In this document: positions 8,508 to 18,100 of the stretch, piece by piece
Position numbering within the stretch: the stretch's first letter is position 1
Layout: each line of letters starts with the position of its first letter
NCBI RefSeq assembly: GCF_006438825.1
Contig: NZ_RCZP01000015.1
Location: forward strand, 18,619 to 82,618
DNA: 64,000 nt
From: Muricoccus nepalensis
Lineage (GTDB): Bacteria; Pseudomonadota; Alphaproteobacteria; Acetobacterales; Acetobacteraceae
Direction: 5' to 3'
Notes under the pieces: generated by a model
Databases searched by the model: none
What the model was told of the DNA's origin: nothing
The model's input: the letters and a program-made list of their open reading frames with translations, nothing else
Made by a program: the position numbers and the translations under genes

Positions 8508-11500
8508 TTCTCTTCTTCAAGCAGGAGTTGGGCGCGCAGGTGCTCCACGACGATCACGAGGTCGCCGTCTGCCTCGAGGACAGGCTCCTCGTAGTGGTCG
8601 AAGGCCCAGTCGTTTATGGTCTCGATCGCCCCTTCCGGAAACAAGCGCAGTTCTTTCGCCCGGGTCTCGAACTCGACTATCGTTAGTTCGCTAGCAACCA
8701 GCACTGTTTCGAGCAGGGCTCCGTGAGCGCTGTCCAAACCACTGAACCGGGCGGCCATCTCGGCAGGCGGCGCGAGCACGGGCGCCTCATCGTCGGTGGC
8801 TGCCACAGGCTCCGGTTCGTCGGCGAAGATACCGGAGAGAAGCGAGGAGACCTGCGTTGTCTCCTGGCGGATGCGTGCAAGCCGCTCAGCATCGAGAGCA
8901 ACGCCTTGGCGGGTTCCAGGCGCGGCAGGGGCATGCACCCCCGTGCGGGATGCCCGCACATCGGTGCTCGTTCCCTGGTGGAGCGCGGAATGTACGGTCT
9001 CGGGTGGCAGTCCGAGGGTCCGGTATAGTCGCTCAAGGAATGCGACCTCGATTCGAGATGCCTGGCCATCAGAGAGTACGGCAGCGATGGCCGAGCGTGC
9101 GATGGCCTGCCGGGCCTCGAGGGGTAGGCCCGCGAGACGGCGCAGGGCATCGCCACCTTTGGCGCGAATACGCAGTGACCATGTAAAGGCCTCTAGACGT
9201 AGGGCCTCCGCAGGGCTCAGTCCGGAGATCGCCCGAGCGTTGCGGATCACCGCGTCGAACTCCTGGTCGGAGACATCACCATCGGCCGCCGCGGCAAGGA
9301 TCGCGACCTCTACTGTGACCTTCGCATGCATGAAGGCGGGGCGCTCGGGATCGACGGGCGCGCCTTCAGGTGCCTCGAAGAGCACCATGTCTGCGGCGAC
9401 CGCCACCGCCTCGCTGCCGTAGCGTCTATCAGGCTCGAAGCCAAAACCGAGCACATCTAGCCGTTGGGTAAGCTGGGCGAGCACGGTTGCGGGGGGTCGC
9501 TTCGCGCCTTCATCGAAGGTGATACCAAAAGCGCTGAACAGGGCCCGAGGGGCGATGGTCGTGAGGGCCCTGCCCTCCAGCAGGGGCAACAGGACTTTGC
9601 GGGTCTCCTCCGCGGCCTTGGCCGTTGCCGCTTCCCGAAGGGGTGCGGGCAGCAGCACCGCAGCCTCTAGACTGCCGCGTGCCTCGGGCCTGCGTCCAAG
9701 AAGGCGGCTGTAGGCTTCAAGATCCGTCTGGCTGGCCTCCAGGAGGTCTCGCAGTTCCCCCAGTGGGGCGCTGATCCCGGAGATGTCTGGGAGGTTCTCA
9801 TGGGCACCGGGGATGACAGCAGTGAAGGAACCGCTGGCGGCGCGGTAGGTCGCAGTGATGCGGCGCTTGGGCGTGCGGAGAGCGAGGCCTTTAGGATGCC
9901 TTCCGCCGAAGCGGGCAGCGAAGACTTGGCGAAGTTCCGGGAAACAGCGCTGGCCCGGAGTCCTGAGGCGTGCCTCGGGCGTACCGAGTACCCAGAGGAG
10001 CGCATCGTCAGCATCAAGTGGCCTTCCCTCGGCCAGCACTGCCCCGAGATGCAGCAGCGTCGCGAGGGGGATCTCGGTCAGCCATTCTGTCGCAGGTGCC
10101 GGTTCGACCCTGCCCGGTGCCTTGCCCACGAGGAGAGCTGCAGCAGCTAAGAAGTTAGCTGCGTGGTTCCGGAACGGTCCCTGGGCTCCGTAAATGGTGA
10201 GCAGGCGCTCCACCTCGGCGACCAGCACTGGCGCCTCCGACACCTCCCGCTCATGGAAGAGCCTTCGCTCCAAACCGTAGAAGAACAGGAGGACAAGGCC
10301 ACTCTCAGCCTTTGGATCAGATCGCCCTTCAGCAAGCCAGTCGATGTATGCGCGCCGCCCAGCCGAAGTCAGGTGGGCGTATTCGGGCGAGTGGAATACC
10401 CCGATATCATCCCCGGGCTGGTACTTCCTGGCGATTGTAAGCGAGGGGTTGATGAGAGCGTTGTCATCCCCCCAGCCCCTAGGATTGGGGAGGCTTTCGC
10501 CTACGTAGATCATCCCGCCGGAGATGCGAGTATGCCGTATGGTGATCTCAGCGCCCGGCGCTATCCAGACGGCCCCTTCTGAGGCGCTGCGTGCCTGCTC
10601 GGACGGGCGGGTTGGTGCATCGTGACCGGCCAATGGCGGACGGGGCGTACCGGCATCCCAGGGAGATCGAAGCGAAAAGTTGGAGAGCGCATTGTCGTCC
10701 CCTGAAGCTCCAGACCCGTTTTCGGGTTGGGGAGCATACGTCCCGGGCGAGGCCGGGTTCTCGGTCTCACGAATGAAAACTCTTGAGAGGCCGGAATCGT
10801 CCTGCTTCTGGGCGATCTGGCGCTCAGGCACGGTTGCTGCTCTCCCCAGAGCTTGCGGATTGGCAGGCGGCAAGGCAGCGAGAACCTGGGCGACAATCTC
10901 CGCAGCGGTCGGGCGTGGTGAGGCGGTGGGGGCCTGATTGACCTTGGGCTGTGAGGTGGCCTCGTCACGATACTCCCGATCCAAATCATGAATTTTGAAT
11001 ACGGTTGCCGCGAGGTTCGGCCGCAGGTCTGGCGGAGCAATGTTCGAAATGCCTGATTTCGTACTGGCCGGAACCACGTCACTCGGCTGGGCAGGAGCAG
11101 CAGTCGGGCTTGGTGCGGTCTGTTTATCGGGCCGGATGGAATCGCCGTCTGCCCGCCCCCGGATCGCGTTGAGCAATCGTTCAGCAGGTGCTGCCACCTC
11201 TGGAAGATGCACTATCGGGTGCCCTTGCGATGGTGCCGGTGCCGCTTGGACCGGAATGGCCTCCTCGGGCTGGAAGGTGGCCTCAGACTGCTCTCGAGTA
11301 CCCTCGTCGTCTGAACCGCGAGGCTCTTCCGGATGCGCCACCAGGGATGACGTGTGAAACTCCCGAGAGTACGGCTGTGCCAGGCGGGGCGTCACTGGTT
11401 CGGAAGCTGGGGCGGCGGTGCGTACGGTTAGCGGTCCCACCGTAGGCAAGGACTTCTCCAGCCGGACCAGTTGATCCAGTGTCAACTTGGCACGCTGCTC

Positions 11501-11671
11501 GGCATCGTTGTGCCATTGCTCGGCAGAGCCGATGAACGGGACTGCATCTCCACGGAGTGCGTCGGTGCAGGATCGATCCCGTGAGCGGCTGACAGCTCGA
11601 GCAATCAGGAAAACCGACCCGGAAAGTAGGGCACCGCCGACGATCTGGAGGATGGCGAGGTCGGACGGCAT
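8504..11671 (-). CDS. sngA: Membrane-anchored TerB_N/TerB/TerB_C protein of the Shango system (SngA)
   Basis: About 1055 aa from the ATG at 11671. This start lies after the upstream SH3 gene ends and puts a transmembrane helix at the N-terminus (LAILQIVGGALLSGSVF). A start at 11857 would overlap the upstream gene by 92 bases and bury that helix. A long Pro/Ala-rich linker follows, to about residue 350. Then come a TerB_N-like domain (YIDWLAEGRSDPKAESGLV, near 430), a TerB core near 790-835 (AAAADGDVSDQEFDAVI) and a TerB_C-like end (ELRLFPEGAIETINDWA). TerB domains are metal-binding helical modules linked to tellurite resistance and phage defence. The anchor suggests action at the inner membrane. 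Confidence 0.85.
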   Translation of the reverse strand: MPSDLAILQIVGGALLSGSVFLIARAVSRSRDRSCTDALRGDAVPFIGSAEQWHNDAEQRAKLTLDQLVRLEKSLPTVGPLTVRTAAPASEPVTPRLAQPYSREFHTSSLVAHPEEPRGSDDEGTREQSEATFQPEEAIPVQAAPAPSQGHPIVHLPEVAAPAERLLNAIRGRADGDSIRPDKQTAPSPTAAPAQPSDVVPASTKSGISNIAPPDLRPNLAATVFKIHDLDREYRDEATSQPKVNQAPTASPRPTAAEIVAQVLAALPPANPQALGRAATVPERQIAQKQDDSGLSRVFIRETENPASPGTYAPQPENGSGASGDDNALSNFSLRSPWDAGTPRPPLAGHDAPTRPSEQARSASEGAVWIAPGAEITIRHTRISGGMIYVGESLPNPRGWGDDNALINPSLTIARKYQPGDDIGVFHSPEYAHLTSAGRRAYIDWLAEGRSDPKAESGLVLLFFYGLERRLFHEREVSEAPVLVAEVERLLTIYGAQGPFRNHAANFLAAAALLVGKAPGRVEPAPATEWLTEIPLATLLHLGAVLAEGRPLDADDALLWVLGTPEARLRTPGQRCFPELRQVFAARFGGRHPKGLALRTPKRRITATYRAASGSFTAVIPGAHENLPDISGISAPLGELRDLLEASQTDLEAYSRLLGRRPEARGSLEAAVLLPAPLREAATAKAAEETRKVLLPLLEGRALTTIAPRALFSAFGITFDEGAKRPPATVLAQLTQRLDVLGFGFEPDRRYGSEAVAVAADMVLFEAPEGAPVDPERPAFMHAKVTVEVAILAAAADGDVSDQEFDAVIRNARAISGLSPAEALRLEAFTWSLRIRAKGGDALRRLAGLPLEARQAIARSAIAAVLSDGQASRIEVAFLERLYRTLGLPPETVHSALHQGTSTDVRASRTGVHAPAAPGTRQGVALDAERLARIRQETTQVSSLLSGIFADEPEPVAATDDEAPVLAPPAEMAARFSGLDSAHGALLETVLVASELTIVEFETRAKELRLFPEGAIETINDWAFDHYEEPVLEADGDLVIVVEHLRAQLLLEEEK

Positions 11672-11765
11672 CAAGCGCCTGAAGATCGAGAGCTGAGAGG
11701 TGGCAGCCTGTGCTGAGCGAGGCCAACCCGTCCAGGAACGTGACCGATGTTTGGGCCGGTGATCC

Positions 11766-13364
11766 TCAACGCGCGGTGTCCAGGAGGCTCGAGTGGATCC
11801 AGCCCCATGCTTCCGTCCCTCCAACCCGGACCCATCCTGCGGATCGCCCGAAGACATTGAGGCGTGTACCGCTTGAGGTCGTCCGCAACACCTCGGCTTC
11901 CCCGTTCGGCGCCGACCGTATGTTCGCGCCGCTCTTGGTCACGATCTGCTCGCGAGCGGGCGGGATATTTCTGGTGGCCGGAGACGTGACCGAGACGGAC
12001 GCTTCAGCTGTCGGCAATGGTGAGCCTTCCAGGACTGGAGACGGCAATTCTGGTTGGCCCAGTATGGTGGGGTGAGTGGGCTCCGGCGAAGCCGAGTGCT
12101 GTGCCGGGGCGATCGATTGTACTGCCAAAGCGGGAGGCGCTTCGCTGGTCGGCGAGGCCGCGCGATCTGGCAACTGACGGGACGCCCAGGCCGTGGCCTG
12201 CCCGCCAAGGGATGGATTGCTCAGGACGGCCCAGGCGCAGACGGCAGCGACGGCTGCAGCCGCCGTGTATTCGTGCGCTCGGCCCGTCTGAGGCGGGGGA
12301 GGAACCGTGACCACAGGGCGGTTATCGGCGCGGAGGCTGACTAGCTCAGCTATTGACGTCCGTCGATCGGCGACATCCCTTGGAGCCTGTGCCTCCTCAG
12401 TCAGGACACGCTGATAGTCAGCGAAGGCGGTCGCGAAGCCCTGTGCGGACTTGAGGTTGCTGATCAGATAGCTTCGCGGAGAAAAGCCTGGCCCTCTGAC
12501 GATGATCAGGCCGTACCGAACGAAGGGGACGCTCCGGTTGTTGACGTATCGTTGGTCTGGGCTGCCATCCTTGTTGGCGCGTTCCCAGGCAAGGTGCTGG
12601 ATCGTGGCATCCGCCGCTGGTGAGATCGCCTCGGCGACAGCCCGCTCGGAGTATTCCAGCTTCGTCTCCAGCACGCTCACGAGCGTTGGGTCATCGCCTG
12701 AGCGCAGCATGACAAAGCCGGGGTAAAGTTCAACCACGGAGCCGTTAAGTTTCCGAACCGACAGCCCAGGCCATCCGGCGTCCATGAATGCCTGGAAAGT
12801 GGGGGCGAACTGTACTGCGTCTCGTTGGATCTGCGGGCCTGCTAAGGGGTGGGATGGTGGGGTTGCAGGGAGTGAGCCAACCTCCCAGGCTGTCCCTGTC
12901 CTGCTAAGTTCATCGAACGCAGCGACAACCGCCAGATATGCTCGCGTAACCCGCTTTCCGAAGGCGAAGCGGACAGTGATCCGGCATGCGTTCCGCTGGG
13001 ACGCGGCTGATTGGAGTTCGGCCTCCGCGATGGCGGCGGCCGACCGGAGCGCAGCCAGGCGCCAGGAGAGAAAGGGGGCAAGCGGAAAGCGCGATGCCCT
13101 GGCCCACCTGCGGGACGCTCGGTCGCGACGTGCCAGATGACCGGGCAGTTCAGTTTCAACGCGTCGAGCGGCCTCCGCCGCCAAACGTATTAGGGACCCC
13201 ACGTCGCCTGAAGAAATCTGCGGTGGCGAATGCGCAGTAGAAGGCTCGGCACGGTCAGAAACGCTGACGCCCGGAGCGGATGCTGAGACCTCCATTCGTC
13301 CATCGGCCAAGCAGAACTCGATCCTTGGGAACTTGAACCCGTCTAGCTGGGCACTTGATGTCAT
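11766..13364 (-). CDS. SH3-domain membrane protein upstream of the Shango genes
   Basis: About 532 aa from the ATG at 13364 (an in-frame ATG at 13394 gives 10 more residues). The N-terminal half is a soluble domain I do not recognise, with ELYPGFVMLRSGDDPTLVSV and VPFVRYGLIIVRGPGFSPR. A single transmembrane segment follows (YTAAAAVAAVCAWAVL), then a Pro/Ser-rich linker and a C-terminal bacterial SH3 domain (ANIRSAPNGEAEVL, GWVRVGG, GWIHSSLL). It ends about 94 bases before the chosen start of the TerB gene on the same strand, so it is probably the first gene of the operon. Both it and the TerB protein have one membrane segment and a low-complexity linker. An SH3 domain on the far side of the membrane would be expected to bind cell wall. 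The role is inferred. Confidence 0.7.
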   Translation of the reverse strand: MTSSAQLDGFKFPRIEFCLADGRMEVSASAPGVSVSDRAEPSTAHSPPQISSGDVGSLIRLAAEAARRVETELPGHLARRDRASRRWARASRFPLAPFLSWRLAALRSAAAIAEAELQSAASQRNACRITVRFAFGKRVTRAYLAVVAAFDELSRTGTAWEVGSLPATPPSHPLAGPQIQRDAVQFAPTFQAFMDAGWPGLSVRKLNGSVVELYPGFVMLRSGDDPTLVSVLETKLEYSERAVAEAISPAADATIQHLAWERANKDGSPDQRYVNNRSVPFVRYGLIIVRGPGFSPRSYLISNLKSAQGFATAFADYQRVLTEEAQAPRDVADRRTSIAELVSLRADNRPVVTVPPPPQTGRAHEYTAAAAVAAVCAWAVLSNPSLGGQATAWASRQLPDRAASPTSEAPPALAVQSIAPAQHSASPEPTHPTILGQPELPSPVLEGSPLPTAEASVSVTSPATRNIPPAREQIVTKSGANIRSAPNGEAEVLRTTSSGTRLNVFGRSAGWVRVGGTEAWGWIHSSLLDTAR

Positions 13365-13603
13365 GTCGCCACCGTACCAGACGCCTTCCCACACCGTAAG
13401 ATTCGTCTGACAGCCTGCGCGACTGTCTAGCCTTAGGCAGGTTCACGGTTGCGATAGGACCAAGGCATTGCCATGCCAGGAAGGGATCTAGGTGGACCGT
13501 GAGCGGTCAGGGAAGGCTAAGATGAGAGCACCACCCCTGGCAACCGAGCAAGCTCCCTGTCCAGGGTGTACCGCCCGCAGTTTCTGAGACACCTGATTGA
13601 AGC

Positions 13604-14494
13604 CTATGCGGCGAGAGCCACGGGTGGAAGCCGATCCTGGCGGACAGCGTCCGGCGTTCTGAAGCCGTGACGCTCGATGAGCCAGGTTGAGTTGTACGTC
13701 TGGCGGAATTCGAGCAGCGCCTGGCGGAGTTGCTCGACGGTGTCGAAGGTCCGGACCCACAGGAGGTTCTCCTTCAAGGTTCGGATGAAGCGTTCGGCGC
13801 ATCCGTTCCCCTCGGGTGCCCGCACGAAGGCGGGCGAGCTCTCGATGCCGAGGAACGTCAGCTCGCCCTGGAAAGCATCGGACATGTACTGCGAGCCATG
13901 GTCATGTCGCATCGACAGGCCCGCCGCGATGCCCTTGGCGAAGCCGCCGAAGTGCTGGCGCACGCCCTGCCGGAGGGGCTCCAGCGCCTCGAAGCGGGTG
14001 CCGCGCCGGGCAGCATGCAGGCCGACGCAGCCGGCGCTGTGGTGATCGACGGCAACGAACACCGCCGCCTGGCCCTCGCCAGTCCAGGTGGTGGTCATGT
14101 CGGTGCCCCAGATGGTGTCCAGGGTGTCGGGAATGATGGTGCCGTCGTGGTTGCGCGGGCCGCGAGGCGCTCCGACACGGGACGGGGCGAGCAGGTCGTG
14201 CTCGCGCATCAGCCGCAGCACTCGGCGGCGGGAGGTCCGGACGCCCTGCACGCGCAGCCTCGCCCAGACCTTGCGGTGCCCCTCGCCATGGAAGGGGCTA
14301 GCCGCGAGGACAGCCCGGATCGCCTCCAGCAGCGCCAGATCTGCCATTGGCCCGACCGGGCCCGGTCGCCGGGGTGTCTCCGTTCGGGGCGGCAGGCGAT
14401 GGCGGTAGATCGTGGCCCGGGCGGCCCGCCAGATCCGGCACACCCGGGCCAGGCCGTAAGGCCTGCCGCTGCTCGGCGAGGTGGTCAGGCTCAT
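13604..14494 (-). CDS. IS3-family transposase OrfB
   Basis: A 296-aa DDE transposase. The first Asp is in IWGTDMTTTWTGEGQ, the second in MRHDHGSQYMSD and the Glu in NGCAERFIRTLKENLLW. An HTH_21-like segment (HGEGHRKVWARLR) precedes the core. Its ATG overlaps the TGA of orfA by four bases, so the two proteins appear to be made by coupled re-initiation rather than by a frameshift on an A-rich run. No disabling change is visible. Confidence 0.9.
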   Translation of the reverse strand: MSLTTSPSSGRPYGLARVCRIWRAARATIYRHRLPPRTETPRRPGPVGPMADLALLEAIRAVLAASPFHGEGHRKVWARLRVQGVRTSRRRVLRLMREHDLLAPSRVGAPRGPRNHDGTIIPDTLDTIWGTDMTTTWTGEGQAAVFVAVDHHSAGCVGLHAARRGTRFEALEPLRQGVRQHFGGFAKGIAAGLSMRHDHGSQYMSDAFQGELTFLGIESSPAFVRAPEGNGCAERFIRTLKENLLWVRTFDTVEQLRQALLEFRQTYNSTWLIERHGFRTPDAVRQDRLPPVALAA

Positions 14495-14832
14495 GGCCGT
14501 GACCTCCGCCGGACCAAAGGGCGGCCATCCTCGAGCGCCGCCACCTTCGCCTCCAGCAACTCGCGCTCGAGCAGCATCTCGCCCAGCCGCGCCTTGAGCC
14601 GCTCGCTCTCCAGCGCCTCACCATCAGCAGGCCGCGTCGCCAGGCTTGCCTCGCCGCCCGCCAGAAAGGCGTCGCGCCAGCCGCTCAGGGTCGCCGCGGT
14701 CACACCCAGCGCCCGCGAGACCGTCTCCAGGTCCTCGCCCCGGAGCAGCCGAAGTACCGCATCCCGCTTGCGTTGCCGCGACATCCGACCACCCCGGCCA
14801 GGACCAGCGGCATCCGTCGTCTGTGTCGTCAT
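14491..14832 (-). CDS. IS3-family transposase OrfA
   Basis: Helix-turn-helix protein with RQRKRDAVLRLLRGEDLETV and SRALGVTAATLSGWRDAFL, followed by a C-terminal Leu-rich coiled coil (LKARLGEMLLERELLEAKV). An open frame begins at 14877, outside the element. The start must therefore be one of the internal ATGs at 14844, 14832 or 14784; 14832 is chosen tentatively. It ends in ATGA overlap with orfB. Confidence 0.8.
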   Translation of the reverse strand: MTTQTTDAAGPGRGGRMSRQRKRDAVLRLLRGEDLETVSRALGVTAATLSGWRDAFLAGGEASLATRPADGEALESERLKARLGEMLLERELLEAKVAALEDGRPLVRRRSRP

Positions 14833-15165
14833 CGTGCACCCCATCGGCGGATACCGTCCGCTTGCGGGGCGTCTCATTCAACCGTGGGGCGGAGGAAGGG
14901 TGACCTTTCGGTCGTGCATAATGCCCTCCGCAGCGGACGTAAGGACCGCTGGGCCATGTACCTGATCACCGAATGCGAGAAGCCAGGCTACGTACAGGAG
15001 AACGTGACGGACTTCACCGAGGAGAGGCAGGAACCTGCTCCTTCGATGAGGGCCATGGCGCCCTGGACGCGCCAGAGCGATTTACCACTAGGTGGGAAGT
15101 GCGACCCCGCTTGCGTACCAGATACCGCACACGCATAAGTAATTGAAGATGCACGGAACTCGCTC

Positions 15166-18100
15166 ATGAAATCGGACCCTGGCGCCAGTGCACCAGTCCC
15201 GGATGCGTCCAGGGGAGCAAAGCGTTCCTACTCGCCTAAGCCATTCCCGCCACCCCGTTCGGACGGAGGCCTATGGCTTCGCGTAGACTATGAGGAGCGG
15301 GACTTGGCGAAGTCCGCCGGTGCGCGTTGGGACCCCACAGCCAAGTTCTGGTACGCTCCACCTAGCGCTGATGACCTGCGCCTTATGCCTTGGATGCCAC
15401 TCCCCGGGCGGGTGGCACGCAAGGCGCTCGGGGCTGGAAAGATCGTCGGGTACTGGCGCAACGCCATTGGCATCGAAGACCTGGATGCGCTCCTCAAGGA
15501 GGATCCAGTTGGTGACGACATCCCCCTCCAGGTACCGACGCCGCTTCCCGATGCTCTCCCAATCGATGTGCACGATCCCAAACCGTTCATGCTCCTGATC
15601 GGACGGACCGAGCCGCCCGCCAGAGTCCTGCTCGCCATACCGTTCGGCATTGAGCCGATACACGACCGCAGGGCGTGGGGGCGCCTGACCATTCCTGAAG
15701 AGGCGCTGCCGCGCCTGAACGATAGGCTTCTAGATCGTCCGGGAGCGCTAGCCAACGACAGCTTCATCGGACAATCGGACGAGGCCGAAAGCTGGAACCG
15801 GGACCAGCTCCAGGCAGAGACCACGGCAGATGTTCAGGAGTGGATTCGGCGTGGGATCAATCTCCTGTCTGTCGTGTCGAGGTGTGACCCGCTCTCCTCT
15901 GACCTGACGGAAGCTCCAGGCGCCATGGGCGGCCGCACGCCCCTGGTGGCGCGCCTGGTTCAATACCACGACAAGAGCGGCGCAGCGCAGGGCATCGCCG
16001 AAACCTACGACCGGATACTGCAGTACCAGCTTGGCGCGCCGCTGCCGGGATTGATGGACCGCTGGACCGAGAAGGCTGGGCAGCCCCTCGCCCCTCTGGG
16101 CGTGGAGAGCCTGATGGCAGCGGCTGACGCCCATCTCGGCCACATGGATTCGCCCGACGACACGGATCGCTCCCGCCGCAAATGCTATCCGCTCGATCCA
16201 TCCCAGCGAGAAGCCGTGCTGACAACATCGGTCTCCGACATTATGGCGGTTCAGGGACCGCCGGGCACGGGCAAGACTTCTATGATGAAGGGGGTGGTTG
16301 CTTCTGCCATTGTGGCACCGCTGCTGCGGGAGGAGGCGATGCCCGGTCCTGCCTTCATCCTGGCGACCGCCGCTACCAACAAGGCCGTTACCAACGTGAT
16401 CGATGGCTTCGGCGACATCGCGGCCGAATTTGCCATGAACGGACTTCTCCACGCACGCTGGCTACGAGGAGTGCGCTCATTTGGCTGGTTCTCCCCCAGG
16501 GCGCAAATCGTGACGGCGTGTCAGGCCGTCGCAGCAGCACTAAAACCGGGCGGAAAGCCTGCCTTAAAGCAGCATCAGGACATTGCCGCCGAGTGGGGAC
16601 GCTTCCAGATCCTCGCTCGGAGAACTGCGCCTCAGAACGCGCCGCCTCCTATCCCCGAGTATCTCGGTGCGGCATCAGGTCTGCTGGCGCACGGCCTGGG
16701 GAAGGCGGAAGAAGAGTGGCTGGCCTGTTTCGGCGTCTACACCGGCCTCGGGGGGCTGTCGGTCGATCAGGCCGCTGCGGAACTGCGGAAGCGTGTGAGA
16801 GAGGTGGCTAAGGCCCAACGGGATGCCCGTCAGGCCTTGCGTTTCATCCTGCCGCTGCTGAGCGAGGCCGCTCGTCAACGGGGAGAGTGCAGGCCTGGCG
16901 ATGTCGGTGCGGAAGCGCGCCTTCCCCAGGTTCAAAGCGACGCGGTGCTCCTGCGCGACGACATGGCTGCTTGGCAGAAGCGCGTGGATGGTCTGCAGGA
17001 AGCGGATCGCACGCTTAATCGGGGTGGAATTTTCGGCTGGTTCGCTCGACTGACGGGGCAGCGCGCGAAAGCCGTGCGACTGGTGTGGGATGCCCATATC
17101 GAGATGCCAGAGACAGAAGGCGGCGCTGATGATCCGGCACGTCTGGCTCCTGAACTGCTAACACAAGCCCGCGCCAAACTTGTAGAGGCGACCGGGAAGC
17201 TGGTGGCCGGTCGTGCGGAAGTCGCACGGCTCCAGGCTGCCGCTGATCGTTGGCGAGCCTACCAGGCCGCTCTGGACCGCCTGAATGCCTGTAAGCGGCC
17301 AGTGATAGCGGCTGTCCGCGCGGCCATCTCAATCCGGCGCGCTCCGGGCGCATCGCCCATATCGGTAGATGCGCTCACCGAGATCCTGAACGGGACAGAG
17401 TTAGTCACCCCGTCCCAGGTGTTCCATGCCTTCGAGGACCTCATGGACCTCGGACCCCGCGTCATCGCCTTCCATCTGGCTGCGCGCTACTGGGAGGCGC
17501 GTCACCTGATGTGGCACCGGGAAAGGACGTCCTCGCCTAGCGGCCCTGTCTTCGAACCAGGGAAGGCACTCCGAGCCGAAATCGATGGCGCCCTCATGAT
17601 CGCTCCATGCGTAGTGGCGACCGCTCACCGTATTCCTCGTGTTGCCATGGTCATGCGAAACCCCGTGAATGGGATGGCCTGGGGGGTGGCAGACCTCCTC
17701 ATTATCGACGAGGCGGGGCAGGCGCAGCCCGAGATCGTGTCGGCCGCCCTGGCTTACACCCGGCGCGCCCTGGTCGTGGGAGACATCCTGCAACTCGAGC
17801 CGGTCTGGAGCGAGACGGCTGCCAGGGACGACCTGCTGCGCCGCGCCTGCCGCCTCAAGGGGGTGCCCCTGGAGATTGCGGAGGGGCCAGGTTCGGTGTC
17901 GCGTGGGTCGGCCATGCTGCTAGCAAACCGGGCGAGCATGCACGAACCTGTCATGCTGTCCCGGCACTACCGCTGCCTGCCAGCCATCATCGAGTGGTGC
18001 AACAAGGAGGTTTACGGGGGCCGCATGATCCCTGTTAGGCAACCTGAGCCAGACAACCATATGATGCCGGTGGCCCATGTGGCGGTGGCAGGGCAGATCG

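Larger units (their letters stand above)
13585..14876 (-). mobile_element. IS3-family element, complete, with TTC target duplication
   Basis: The ends are TGAGACACC at 13585 and the inverse of TGAGACGCC ending at 14876. TTC lies immediately outside on both sides (13582-13584 and 14877-14879), giving a 1292-bp element with a 3-bp duplication. Both transposase frames are open. The insertion lies between the Shango operon and the next helicase gene. Confidence 0.85.

Noticed and set aside
4892-11671. BREX type 2 system
   Set aside because: The ATPase and helicase resemble BrxD and BrxHI, but PglX, PglZ and BrxC-type genes are absent. TerB-ATPase-helicase order fits Shango better.
8492-11857. 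Plus-strand open frames opposite the TerB gene
   Set aside because: Long antisense frames are common in GC-rich DNA; none has motifs, a ribosome-binding site or domain-like composition.
13730-14965. 411-codon plus-strand frame across the IS3 element
   Set aside because: It is the antisense shadow of the transposase frames and crosses the end of the element; composition is not protein-like.
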